Origin: Bifidobacterium coryneforme
Lineage (GTDB): Bacteria > Actinomycetota > Actinomycetes > Actinomycetales > Bifidobacteriaceae
NCBI RefSeq assembly: GCF_000737865.1
Contig: NZ_CP007287.1
Location: forward strand, 35,982-99,981
DNA length: 64,000 nucleotides
Direction of reading: 5' to 3'
Notes under the pieces: model-generated
The model's database searches: none
Told to the model about the DNA's origin: nothing
What the model saw: the letters and a program-made list of their open reading frames with translations, nothing else
Position numbers and translations under genes: made by a program
Shown here: piece after piece, positions 10,705 through 19,732 of the stretch
Layout: each line of letters opens with the position of its first letter
Numbering within the stretch: position 1 is the stretch's first letter

Positions 10705-11399
10705 TCCACGTTGTCGATGTCTTCGGGGCTGCTGTTGGTCTCTACGGACTGTACTCGGGCGTCATGCATACGAATCACCCGGTCGGCGATGGGGGCGATG
10801 GCTGCATTGTGGGTGACGATAACCACAGTGGCGCCGTGCTTGCGGCATTGGTCCTGGAGGATGCGCAGCACCTGCTTGCCGGTCCGATAATCCAGTGCCC
10901 CAGTGGGCTCGTCGCAGAGAAGGATCTTGGGGTTCTTGGCCACGGCCCTGGCGATGGCCACCCGCTGCTGCTCGCCGCCCGAAAGCTGGGCGGGGAAGTT
11001 GTCAATCCGGTCACCCAGACCGACATCAATCAGGGTCTGGACCGGGTCGGCGGCGTTTTCCACAATCTCCGATGCCAACTCCACGTTTTCCCGGGCGGTC
11101 AGGTTGGCTACCAGGTTGTAGAACTGGAAGACGAATCCCACGTCATAGCGGCGGTAGGTCGTCAGCTGTCGGGCGTCATAGCCGGCGATGTCCTTGCCGT
11201 CCACGACCACCTGGCCCTCGCTGCAGGTGTCCATTCCGCCCAGGATGTTCAGAACGGTCGATTTGCCCGCGCCAGAGGCTCCCAGGATGACGACCAGTTC
11301 CCCCTTGTCGATGGAGAAGGTGACGTCCTTGTTGGCCGCAATGGTCGTTGCACCGGTCACATACCGCTTCGTTTCTCCGATGACGTCGATGTAGCCCAT
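10698..11399 (-). CDS. ABC transporter ATP-binding protein for the coiled-coil FtsX permease
   Basis: About 233 residues, with Walker [10 protein letters not shown], signature LSGGEQQR, Walker [13 protein letters not shown] and H-loop VTHN, all in the LolD/MacB class. The start is ATG at 11399, preceded by an AAGGA ribosome-binding site 6 bases away; the frame stays open further upstream but that part looks non-coding. Its stop overlaps the start of the giant permease by 7 bases, so the pair is translationally coupled and forms one exporter. Confidence 0.92.
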   Translation of the reverse strand: MGYIDVIGETKRYVTGATTIAANKDVTFSIDKGELVVILGASGAGKSTVLNILGGMDTCSEGQVVVDGKDIAGYDARQLTTYRRYDVGFVFQFYNLVANLTARENVELASEIVENAADPVQTLIDVGLGDRIDNFPAQLSGGEQQRVAIARAVAKNPKILLCDEPTGALDYRTGKQVLRILQDQCRKHGATVVIVTHNAAIAPIADRVIRMHDARVQSVETNSSPEDIDNVEW

Positions 11400-11553
11400 T
11401 CGTGTCCTTCTTTTCCTTGACAGCCGGGTTTGGTGACCGAAGCGTATGGTTGCTCCGCATCCCGATACCGGTATTCCCCTGTAAAACTGTAGACACAAGG
11501 GGTGGTCAGGTCCAAGGGGAAGCACTGTGGTTCAGGCGTGTCGCAGGGTATGA

Positions 11554-13014
11554 CTAGAGGGCGCCGATCAGGCTTTCCATACTGTTTTGGTCGGTCACCA
11601 GTCTGCCCTGGCGGAAGGTCAGGAAGCGTTGACAGGTCTGCCGGAGGAACTCTTCATCGTGGGAGATTATCAGGATTATGGTGCCCCGGTCCTGCATGTA
11701 CCGTATGGCCCGAGTCACCTGGTTCATGTGATACAGATCCAGGCCGCTCGTGGGTTCGTCCAGGATGACCAGATGCTTGTCGGCCATGATGGCCGCTGCT
11801 ATGGCCACCCGCTGCTTCTCTCCGCCCGACAGGGTGTTGGGATGACGGTCAAGCAGGCCGTCCAGGTCCAGTTCCGAGGTGACGTCATCGAGGAGTTCGG
11901 GCCGTCTGGCACCCAGGAGGAGCTCCTTGCGGACGCTCTCGCAGAAGAGCTGGTAGTTCACGTCCTGGAAGACCATGTAGGAGTTCTCTATCAGCTCCCT
12001 TGTCGACTGCCGCTTGTCGTTCAGGAAGAACTCACTGCCGTGTTCGGCCTTGTGCAGTCCGGTCAGAAGGTTGGCCAGGGTGCTCTTACCTGCTCCGTTT
12101 CTGCCGATGATACCGGTGATCTGCTGGTTGGATACCGTCAGATCGTCAATCTGTACGGCCGGGGTCTGTCCGTGGTCGTAAGAGAAGGAGAGATTGGTTA
12201 CCCGGAGGCTGGATTCACTCCGACCGGTCGCTGTTACGGTGGCCGATGCCTGGCTGTCGGCATTGTGTGGCTCGGGCAGGACCAGGGCCCGCAGGCCAAG
12301 CTGCTCGCGTTCTTCGGGGCTGATGGCCGCCATGGATTCCGGGGTGAAGGTGCCGGCCACCTGGCCGTCACGGATGACCAGGAACCTGTCGGCCAGGTCC
12401 CTCAGATAGTAGAGCCTGTGCTCGATGACCAGGATGGTCAGCCCCAGGGCCTTGAGCTTGCCGAGAATGGCGGTCAGCGCCTCTATGGCCTCTACATCGA
12501 GGTTGCTGGAAGGCTCGTCAAGGACCAACAGCTCGGGGTCGGCCATGCAGGATGAGGCTATGGCAATCATCTGTTTTTCGCCGCCCGATAGGGAGAACAT
12601 GCTGCGATCCAGCAGGCGTTCGATGCCGAAGAGGGCGGTCACCTGGTCCATGCGCTTGCTGATGGTTTCCCGCTCCATCCCCATGTTCTCCAAGGGGAAG
12701 GCCAGTTCGCTGCGCACGTCGGTGGTGAAGAACTGGGTTTTGGGGTTCTGGAATACCGAGCCCACCCTTCTGGACAGTTGGTATATGGGCTGATCGATGG
12801 TCTCGGTACCGTCCAGAAGGCAGTGCCCATCCAGCTCACCCTCGTAGAGTTCGGGAATCAGGCCGTTGACAATCCTGGATATGGTGGTCTTGCCGCATCC
12901 GCTCTTGCCTGTAATCACCAGGAGCTGCCCCTTGCCGACCTCCATGTCGACATGGTCCAGCGATGGTTGCGCGGCGTCTTCGTAGACAAAGCTGATGTTC
13001 TTACCGGAGAGCAT
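11554..13014 (-). CDS. ECF transporter double ATP-binding protein (EcfA-type, two ABC domains)
   Basis: About 486 residues made of two complete ABC domains in tandem. The first has Walker A GKSGCGKT (about 36-43), LSGGEKQM and Walker B LLVLDEPSSNLD. The second has Walker A GRNGAGKST (near 305), LSGGEKQR and LVILDEPTSGLD. A single chain therefore supplies both ATPases of an energy-coupling factor module. The start chosen is ATG at 13014 with GGAG nine bases upstream; an earlier TTG at 13029 is possible. It overlaps the end of ecfT by 14 bases and ends the S component-EcfT-EcfA operon. Confidence 0.9.
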   Translation of the reverse strand: MLSGKNISFVYEDAAQPSLDHVDMEVGKGQLLVITGKSGCGKTTISRIVNGLIPELYEGELDGHCLLDGTETIDQPIYQLSRRVGSVFQNPKTQFFTTDVRSELAFPLENMGMERETISKRMDQVTALFGIERLLDRSMFSLSGGEKQMIAIASSCMADPELLVLDEPSSNLDVEAIEALTAILGKLKALGLTILVIEHRLYYLRDLADRFLVIRDGQVAGTFTPESMAAISPEEREQLGLRALVLPEPHNADSQASATVTATGRSESSLRVTNLSFSYDHGQTPAVQIDDLTVSNQQITGIIGRNGAGKSTLANLLTGLHKAEHGSEFFLNDKRQSTRELIENSYMVFQDVNYQLFCESVRKELLLGARRPELLDDVTSELDLDGLLDRHPNTLSGGEKQRVAIAAAIMADKHLVILDEPTSGLDLYHMNQVTRAIRYMQDRGTIILIISHDEEFLRQTCQRFLTFRQGRLVTDQNSMESLIGAL

Positions 13015-13690
13015 AGAAGGCAGCTCCAATCAGGACGAGTCCCAGCAGGCACATGGCGGCATCCGCCAGGGTGAACCTGACCCGGACCAGGGAGGTCTTG
13101 GGGCCAGGGTCGGTGAGCCCCCTTGTCAAGGCAGCCGATGCCAGGTCGGATGCCACATTGGTGGCATTGCTCAGCAGCGGCACGTAGATGAACTCCATGG
13201 TTCTGACGGGGTGACGCACCATGTCGCCGGTGGTGGTGGCAATCCCCCTGAACTTCATGGCCTTGCGAATCTGCCGGTAGTCGTTCCGTACGGTCGGGAA
13301 GAAGCGGAAGAGCACGCTGGTGGGTATGACTATCCACTGGGGAACGTGCAGACGGCGCAGGCTGCAGATGATTTCGGAGACCTTGGTGGTTCCGGATATG
13401 TAGGCCCCTACAATCACGACCGGCAGCATCTTGCCCAGGCCTACAAAGAAGAAGAGTATGTAACGTCCGAAGAGGTTCTCGGGGGCCAGGTATGCCAGAT
13501 AGGTCCCCACCGCGAATACGGCGGTGATGCCGACCCACTTCAAGCCCTTCCTGATTCTGCCATCCACAAACTGGAAACTGCAGAAATACAGGGTGATGGC
13601 CAGGGTCAATGCGTCGGGCAGGGTGAAAAAGAGCAGCCCGTTGGCAAAGACAACCAGGAAGAACTTGCTGTAGATCGATATCCTTTTCAT
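13001..13690 (-). CDS. ecfT: energy-coupling factor transmembrane protein EcfT
   Basis: 229 residues with several membrane helices and EcfT features: a cytoplasmic coupling-helix region of the A-R-G type (here KAMKFRGIA near 145-155) and a second motif near the C-terminus (SAALTRGL). EcfT joins the substrate-binding S component to the two ATPase domains and transmits the ATP-driven movement. The start codon overlaps the stop of the S-component gene by 4 bases (ATGA), and the end overlaps the ATPase gene, giving one tightly coupled operon. Confidence 0.88.
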   Translation of the reverse strand: MKRISIYSKFFLVVFANGLLFFTLPDALTLAITLYFCSFQFVDGRIRKGLKWVGITAVFAVGTYLAYLAPENLFGRYILFFFVGLGKMLPVVIVGAYISGTTKVSEIICSLRRLHVPQWIVIPTSVLFRFFPTVRNDYRQIRKAMKFRGIATTTGDMVRHPVRTMEFIYVPLLSNATNVASDLASAALTRGLTDPGPKTSLVRVRFTLADAAMCLLGLVLIGAAFYALR

Positions 13691-14295
13691 GCCTTGGCAG
13701 GTATCCTCGCGAAGTGGCGCTTGACGATCATTGATCCGATCCAGGCTCCCAGCAGGGCGCCTGCGATGGTGACAACCACACAGATTATCAGGGTGGGTGT
13801 GCTGATCTGTGCAAAGACCTTATCGATGTAGGCCTGGTTCTTGCCCTTCCTGACGAGGCTGGCCACGTAGGCGTTCTTCATGAACCAGAGGGGCAGGGCA
13901 GGGCCGGTGTTGCCGAAGGCGAATATGGTGTAGCTCAGGTAACGCATGGGTTCGGACTTGCCCTTGCCCACCACGTTCTGCAGGAAGTCGGCCAGGACCC
14001 CGCAGAACACGTAGGGGATGAACGAGAAGGCGAAGTGTCCGGAGACCAGGAAGAAGAGGCCCATCAGGATGCCCATGATGGTGATGCCGCCGAAGCGGGG
14101 GACCTTGTTGGATATGAGCATATAGACCGGTCCGGCAATCAGGCCGACGATACCGGGCAGGAGGATGGACGAGAAACCGGGCAGAATCATGCCGGTCACA
14201 AACCCCGTGAGGAAGGCGGCCAGGGCCATGCAGATGAAATACAGGGCACTGTATATGCCGATGTTGATGAGGTCCTTGGCTTTGAGTGTGTTCAT
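13687..14295 (-). CDS. MptD-family ECF transporter S component
   Basis: About 202 residues, very hydrophobic with about six membrane helices and a basic tail (IVKRHFARIPAKA). This matches the MptD / Trep_Strep family of putative S components, whose substrate is not established. The start is ATG at 14295, with GGGAG about 12 bases upstream; the frame stays open to 14430 but those residues look non-coding. The next genes are EcfT and a double ATPase, a complete ECF importer. A divergent pair of ABC exporter genes begins about 390 bases away, a gene neighbourhood that I recall recurring for this S-component family. Confidence 0.88.
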   Translation of the reverse strand: MNTLKAKDLINIGIYSALYFICMALAAFLTGFVTGMILPGFSSILLPGIVGLIAGPVYMLISNKVPRFGGITIMGILMGLFFLVSGHFAFSFIPYVFCGVLADFLQNVVGKGKSEPMRYLSYTIFAFGNTGPALPLWFMKNAYVASLVRKGKNQAYIDKVFAQISTPTLIICVVVTIAGALLGAWIGSMIVKRHFARIPAKA

Positions 14296-14511
14296 GGGTA
14301 TGTATGCTCCCGTTCGGGCGTAGTGGGCCGTCATGGCAATTATTCTGGGCATCCACCGTTTTCCTGGCTCGTCCCCCCAAAGTCTCCGGGCGGGGAGTAT
14401 CGGCTCCCTGCAGAAACGGCCCAGGCTCAATCCTGCAGTTTGATCCGCGGCTCACCCGGCCGGTCTGATGGATGTGGAACGAGTCTAAGATGATTCTTGT
14501 GGATTTGGCAA
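14296..14511 (-). promoter_or_regulatory. possible promoter and structured 5' leader of the ECF operon
   Basis: Reading leftward, TTGCCA (14506-14511) and TAGACT (14482-14487) are spaced by 18 bases and resemble -35 and -10 boxes. A leader of about 175-185 bases would follow. In it, CTGGGC and CCGTTT on one side can pair with GCCCAG and AAACGG on the other, enclosing a small GGAG/CTCC hairpin. That is compatible with a folded regulatory leader, but it matches no riboswitch class I know. Prediction by eye only. Confidence 0.3.
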
Positions 14512-14688
14512 TGAAGATTTCGTGAAGATTTACTCTATCTGGACTTGCTGTCGCTGATTACGGTCCTGTTTCCTGGTTTTCCATGCTTCTCTTCAGGATT
14601 TCCAAATTTCGGGTATTGCCCTTCCGAAAGCCCTTTTGTTAGTCTGCATCTACAAACGAGCAATGATAATTTTCGGATGGAATCAAGC

Positions 14689-16563
14689 ATGATCAATAAG
14701 GAACTTCTGCATTTGCCGGGTGCCAAGGTATCCGGCAGCGTCATTTTGGGCCTCCTGCATACGGTGGGGGCCGTGGCGGAGCTGGTGATCATGATCCTGT
14801 CCATCTACGCTCTGGGATTCCTCTGGGGCCTGCCGGTTCCGGGGCTGCTGAGCCCCCTTGTCGGACGGATTCCCGCCCTGGCGGTCAGCCTGGTGGTGCT
14901 GATTCTGGTCCGAGGACTCTGCCTTCTGGCGATCAGCCGGTGTTCCGCCTCTCTGGGCACCTCAATCAGCACGGCCCTTTCGGAGGATCTCTACCTTTCC
15001 ATGTTTGACGGCAGGCAGCGAAAGGTTGATGGGAACCGCCCCAACCAGAGCCTTGCCATGCTGTCCACGGAGGGCGTGAAGCGGGTGGCTTCCTACTTCA
15101 CGGATTTCCTGCCCATTCTCTTCCAGTCGGTCATGATGCTGCCTGTCGTGCTGCTTGTCCTCCTGCCGGTCAGCCCTGTGGGTGCCATCGTCGTGCTGGT
15201 GGGCATGGTGGTCATGCCCTTTACCCTCAGGATGGGAACCAAGCGCAACACCAAGGTCCAAACGGCGCATCTGCGCAAGTACGACAAGGTGGGGGTCCAC
15301 TTCGAGGAGTCCCTGCGTGGCCTGAATACGTTGAAGATCTTCCACGCTGACCAGGCCGAAGCCGACCGCCTGGCAGAGGACTCCGAAGGTTTCCGCCGCC
15401 AGACCATGGCGGTTCTGGCCGGGCAGCTGCGTAGTCTGATCAATGCCGACATGATGATCCACCTGACCGTCATCCTGGCTGCCGTTCTGACCGTGCTGGT
15501 CCAGTGGGGCTCGGGCCCACGTATCTGGCTTCTGCCCTCCATCGTGGTCGTCCTAACCGGTGTCCGTCTTTTTGCCCCCGCTCAACGTATGAGCTACCTG
15601 GCACATGCCGGTGTGGTGGCCACCCGTCAGGGTAAGGCCATTGCCGCCATACGCCGGGAAAGGCAGGAGGAGGAAGCACATGACCGGGCCGACCGAGAGG
15701 TTTCAGGCCCGGCCGGTTCCGAGTCCTCCCAGGGTGCATGTGCCGATACGGATGCGAGGCAGGGAGGCGCGACTGTTGAGCAGGTCGATCCAGACGATGG
15801 TGAGGGCGCTGGGATTGAGTGCGGGATCAAGGCCGACAATCTCAGGTTTACGTATCCCGACGGGTTCACTGCACTGCATGCCCTGAATTTCGAACTTCCG
15901 CAACAAGGACATATCGGTATTGTCGGTGCTTCCGGATCGGGCAAGTCGACTTTGGCTTCCATCCTGAGCGGGCAGCTCAAGGGGTATGAGGGAAGCCTGA
16001 GTGTATTCGGTAATCAGGTAAGCCGGATGTCCCCCTCGGACCTGATAACTTCCCAAACCGTGGTCAGGGGTACCGATCATCTTTTCAGTGGCACCCTGCG
16101 GTCCAACCTTGACCCGGCGGGTGTCGGGTACTCGGATGAGGTTCTGAAGCAGGCCTTGAGGGATGTGGACCTCCAAGACCTGTTGAGTCGGCCGGAGGGG
16201 CTGGAATCTCGACTTGAGCCAGGCGGCTCAAACCTGTCGGGAGGGCAAAGGCAGCGCCTTTCCATTGCACGAGGGCTCCTGCGTGGATCCAGGCTCTACA
16301 TCTTCGACGAGGCCACCAGCGCCGTCGACCGTGAGCACGATGCCAGCCTGGCCGCCCTGATGGATCGGCTTGGCAGGTCCAGCCTGGTCATCACCATCAC
16401 CCACCGCCTGGCCGGGGTACGGGATGCGGACAGGATCCTGCTTCTGGATCAGGGGCACTTGGTGGAAAGCGGCGATTTTGACCAGCTCATGGAAGCGGGC
16501 GGACTCTTTGCGGCCCAGTGGAACGAGCAGGAACGATACGAAGAGTTGGAGGCCGCACGATGA
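14689..16563 (+). CDS. ABC exporter half-transporter 1 (fused membrane and ATPase domains)
   Basis: About 624 residues: a six-helix transmembrane domain (about 15-320), a charged linker (about 325-390), then an ABC ATPase with Walker A GASGSGKST, signature LSGGQRQR, Walker B LYIFDEATSAVD and H-loop THR. Together with the next gene it should form a heterodimeric exporter. The overall form resembles CydD/CydC, but no cydAB genes are in the window, so that name is not safe. The start chosen is ATG at 14689 with GGA about 8 bases upstream; ATG at 14677 is an in-frame alternative. The stop overlaps the next start (ATGA). Confidence 0.85.
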   Translation: MINKELLHLPGAKVSGSVILGLLHTVGAVAELVIMILSIYALGFLWGLPVPGLLSPLVGRIPALAVSLVVLILVRGLCLLAISRCSASLGTSISTALSEDLYLSMFDGRQRKVDGNRPNQSLAMLSTEGVKRVASYFTDFLPILFQSVMMLPVVLLVLLPVSPVGAIVVLVGMVVMPFTLRMGTKRNTKVQTAHLRKYDKVGVHFEESLRGLNTLKIFHADQAEADRLAEDSEGFRRQTMAVLAGQLRSLINADMMIHLTVILAAVLTVLVQWGSGPRIWLLPSIVVVLTGVRLFAPAQRMSYLAHAGVVATRQGKAIAAIRRERQEEEAHDRADREVSGPAGSESSQGACADTDARQGGATVEQVDPDDGEGAGIECGIKADNLRFTYPDGFTALHALNFELPQQGHIGIVGASGSGKSTLASILSGQLKGYEGSLSVFGNQVSRMSPSDLITSQTVVRGTDHLFSGTLRSNLDPAGVGYSDEVLKQALRDVDLQDLLSRPEGLESRLEPGGSNLSGGQRQRLSIARGLLRGSRLYIFDEATSAVDREHDASLAALMDRLGRSSLVITITHRLAGVRDADRILLLDQGHLVESGDFDQLMEAGGLFAAQWNEQERYEELEAAR

Positions 16564-18350
16564 GCCGACAGAGGACTTCCAAGCAGAAGGGAACCGGATC
16601 GTTGAGCGGTACCAGTACAAGTGCCATGTCCAAGGAGGAGGTCGGCCCCCTGGCCGGCGGCGGCTCTCTGAGCATCATGCGTCGAATGGCCGGACTGATG
16701 AGGCCCCTGGCAGCCACCGAAGGTAAGGCCATAGGATGCGGGTCGCTCGGCCACCTGTGCTCTGTGTGGTGCGTCATGGCCGCGACGGCGGCCCTGATAG
16801 GTCTGAGTGGACTGGCCGGAAACGGCAGCTGGCTGAGCTGGACCTGGATTGCCTGGGCGGTGGTGTCCATTGTGGCCGGGGTGCTCAAGGGGGTTATGGC
16901 CTACGGCGAGCAGTACTATAACCATGAAATGGCGTTCAGTGTCCTGCGCGACATCCGTGTGACCGTTTTCGATAAGATGCGGACTCTGGCCCCGGCCAAG
17001 TTGTCGCGGCGTGGGAGGGGCAACATGGTCACCGTCCTGACCGATGACATCGAGGCTCTGGAGATTTTCTACGCCCATACCCTTTCACCCATCGCCATTG
17101 CCGTGATCACCGCCGTGGTCAACCTGGTCACGCTGACTGTCTTGTCCGGGTGGATGGGACTGATGGCCCTGGTTTCCTACCTGATCGTAGGCCTGGTCAT
17201 CCCCCTGCTCAGCGCCTCGCCCACCTTCCGCGTGGCCATGGCGGAGCGGACAGCCCAGGGGCGCCTGCATAGCCTTCTTCTGGAGACCCTGGACGGGCGG
17301 CGTGAGCTGGTGGCTCTGGGTGCCGCCGATCAGGTCAGGCAGAACCTGGATGAGGCCACCGGTGACATGCTGGAATCTCGGCGCCGCACCTCACGCAACA
17401 CCCTCTACAACGACCTGGCCACCCAGGTGGCCACCCTCGTCTGCATGGCCGCTTTCACCCTGGCCGTCTGCGCGCTCGCAGGCAGAGGAGCGATTGGTCT
17501 GGCCCCGGCCATGATTGGTCTGGTTGGTTTCCTCAGTTCCTTCGGTCCCCTGATTCCTGTGGCCAGACTGGGTTCGGGCCTGCAGCCCACCATCGCTGCC
17601 GCCCGAAGGGTCTTCGGCCTGCTGGACGAGGAGCCTGAGGTTGAAGAGGTGGCTGAAGGGTCCAGACTGCCTGCCTATTCAGGCACCCATGCCGGTGGGC
17701 TCTCCTTCGGTTATGCCACCGGGTCTGACCAGGATGGGAGCGGTTCCCTGGTTCTGCATGACCTGGAACTGGACATCAAGCCAGGGGACCTGGTCGGGGT
17801 CCAGGGTGAGAACGGGGCCGGGAAGACCACGCTCATCGACCTGCTCATGCGCTTCCGAGACAGGAATGCTGGCGACCTGACCGTCTCCGGCCTGTCCATC
17901 GAGACCATCAACACCGCTGATCTGCGTGCCCGACAGACCCTGGTGAGCCAGGATACCTATATATTCAGTGAAACCCTGGCCGACAACATCGCCATAGCCC
18001 GACCTGGTGCCAGCCGGGAGGAGATTGCCGAGGCCGCCAGCCAGGCCTGCCTTGATGATCTGATTGACCAGCTGCCCAAGGGACTGGACCAGGTTCTGAC
18101 CGGCAACGGATCCGAACTCTCCGAAGGGCAGAAGCAGCGGGTGGCCCTGGCCCGCGCCTTCCTGAGCCAGGCCTCCCTGCTCCTGCTGGACGAACCGACC
18201 AGCAACATGGATGCCCTCCTGGAGGGCAAGGTGCTCAAATCCCTGATTGATCAACAGGGTGACAGGGCCTACCTGATCGTCTCCCACCGGCCCTCGGTCC
18301 TGGCCCAGGTCAATCGGCTGTTGTCGCTAGATGGTGGAAGATTTGTATGA
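16560..18350 (+). CDS. ABC exporter half-transporter 2 (fused membrane and ATPase domains)
   Basis: About 596 residues with the same layout: a Ser/Thr/Gly-rich N-terminus of about 45 residues, six membrane helices, then an ABC ATPase with Walker A GENGAGKTT, Walker B LLLLDEPTSNMD and H-loop SHR. The signature is LSEGQ instead of LSGGQ, so one of the two composite ATP sites of the heterodimer may be less active, as in many heterodimeric exporters. Translation is coupled to the first half by the ATGA overlap at 16560-16563. This is the last gene before the AT-rich island. Confidence 0.85.
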   Translation: MSRQRTSKQKGTGSLSGTSTSAMSKEEVGPLAGGGSLSIMRRMAGLMRPLAATEGKAIGCGSLGHLCSVWCVMAATAALIGLSGLAGNGSWLSWTWIAWAVVSIVAGVLKGVMAYGEQYYNHEMAFSVLRDIRVTVFDKMRTLAPAKLSRRGRGNMVTVLTDDIEALEIFYAHTLSPIAIAVITAVVNLVTLTVLSGWMGLMALVSYLIVGLVIPLLSASPTFRVAMAERTAQGRLHSLLLETLDGRRELVALGAADQVRQNLDEATGDMLESRRRTSRNTLYNDLATQVATLVCMAAFTLAVCALAGRGAIGLAPAMIGLVGFLSSFGPLIPVARLGSGLQPTIAAARRVFGLLDEEPEVEEVAEGSRLPAYSGTHAGGLSFGYATGSDQDGSGSLVLHDLELDIKPGDLVGVQGENGAGKTTLIDLLMRFRDRNAGDLTVSGLSIETINTADLRARQTLVSQDTYIFSETLADNIAIARPGASREEIAEAASQACLDDLIDQLPKGLDQVLTGNGSELSEGQKQRVALARAFLSQASLLLLDEPTSNMDALLEGKVLKSLIDQQGDRAYLIVSHRPSVLAQVNRLLSLDGGRFV

Positions 18351-18907
18351 ATCTTTGTAGCTAATAGGCTGATTCTGATGCAATCTAGTGTTTCTGATTA
18401 CGTCGATTGTTGCGCATTCGCATCTTGTCTATCGGCTGGTCAATTATAAATTTGGAATCTATCATTTTCTCTTTTCAATTAGTCATGTTGTTGGATAATC
18501 GGATTGGGTTCACAGTTTCAGCCTATCTGTGTTATGGAAATAGAAGAATAGTGATTCGGGACTGTTTAAAATTAGCTTAGAAAATTAAAACAGCCGCAGT
18601 TCAAATTGTCATAGCAGAGTCGTCCAAGTGGAGTTTCAGCAGTCTATGTAGACCGGTTCAATCAGTCTTTCATTAGTCTCGTTATCGATCTTCTCGACTG
18701 CTTGTAGGTTCAGGAAGTACAAATGAACGGGCAAAGCGCAGTGATTCACTTGTAAAGTACTAGAACAAGGGTTGAGAACGCCGAATATCGTATATAGTGA
18801 TAGCAGATTTGTGTTGCTCAAGCTATAAACAGTAATAGGGAAGACCATGTAATGTAGTTGCAGCCCGTGTAGTCGGGATTTTCCAGGAGCTGCATATTAT
18901 ATGTAGT
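18351..18907. other. AT-rich intergenic stretch at the left edge of the island
   Basis: About 550 bases, visibly richer in A and T than the genes to the left. No confident gene. On the minus strand at 18636-18848 there is a 70-codon frame whose last 25 residues (including EKIDNETNERLIEPVYI) look like real protein, while its first half does not. It may be the tail of a lost gene, but I recognise no family. A weak inverted repeat (CTGTTT 18562-18567, AAACAG 18588-18593) lies further left. Confidence 0.4.
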
Positions 18908-19732
18908 TTACTCCCGTTTTTTGCACTTTTGATTGTAATCACTTTGGATTTTGCTACCAAAGCAATAGATTTCTGCCAGGGTTAACGACTGAATTTTAAA
19001 TAAGTCATTTTCCAACTCTTCGAGAGTTAAATTAGTATCGCTCATCATTCCGCCGTGAACTGCCTCGTTTCTGTTCTGAATCAAAGATTCAAGGAAATCG
19101 GTGAATAAAGATGACTGTTTTGCAGATTCTGACTCATGACGGTTTTCATTAGTTTTTAATTCATGACGGTTTTCATTAATTTGGTAGGGGAATGAAACTG
19201 TCATCCTAGACAAGTAAGCAGTCTCTTTCTTAATAAAATTATCTGAATCTTCAAAAGAATTTTTGAATACAATCTCAAAATCAGAATCATATAGTGTCCT
19301 ATTGATGTCTCTGACACTAAAATGCTCACAGCATTGTTTTACTGTGTCTGACGTTAAATTGCTAGAGTGGTTAAGAAAGTCATCTTTGATTTTGAGGTTT
19401 ACTTCTTGGCGGAGTAGTTCTTTTGTTATTTTAGTAATTTGCTGCCCTTTGACATCTTGGTTTCCAAGCAGTGTATATTTGACATATGCTCGTACAAGCG
19501 GCTCTGGAAGGGAAACATAGTCACTGGCCTCATTGATGTCACTTAGTATCCCTTTTAGTACGCCATAAAAACCACCCTCGAAATGCGAGCATAGCATCAA
19601 AAAGGCCGCTTTAAGATAAATCGGTTTTTTGCGTGAAGGAGTTCGCTTGTCTTTAACTAATCTGATCATTTCAGAGAGCTCTTTCCAGCGCTCTTCAAGA
19701 ACTATGATCTCGTCATGAAGATTACTGCTCAT
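18908..19732 (-). CDS. HEPN-domain protein (MAE_28990/MAE_18760-like putative RNase)
   Basis: 274 residues, mostly helical and polar. Near the C-terminus is the HEPN ribonuclease motif R-N-E-A-V-H (R221, H226; R-x4-H), and near the N-terminus a helix with SHFEGGF (49-55), as in the MAE_28990/MAE_18760 HEPN families known from prokaryotic conflict systems. HEPN proteins with this motif are typically metal-independent RNases used as toxins or in abortive infection. The start overlaps the end of the DUF262 gene by 11 bases, so the two are coupled. Residues about 186-200 hold a tandem N-E-N-R-H-E duplication coming from an 18-base direct repeat. Base composition is far more AT-rich than in flanking core genes. 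Confidence 0.8.
   Translation of the reverse strand: MSSNLHDEIIVLEERWKELSEMIRLVKDKRTPSRKKPIYLKAAFLMLCSHFEGGFYGVLKGILSDINEASDYVSLPEPLVRAYVKYTLLGNQDVKGQQITKITKELLRQEVNLKIKDDFLNHSSNLTSDTVKQCCEHFSVRDINRTLYDSDFEIVFKNSFEDSDNFIKKETAYLSRMTVSFPYQINENRHELKTNENRHESESAKQSSLFTDFLESLIQNRNEAVHGGMMSDTNLTLEELENDLFKIQSLTLAEIYCFGSKIQSDYNQKCKKRE

Noticed and set aside
14689-18350. Naming the two ABC exporter genes cydD and cydC
   Set aside because: The fused membrane-ATPase layout is similar, but no cydA or cydB is nearby and the genes are divergent from an ECF operon, so the name would over-interpret.
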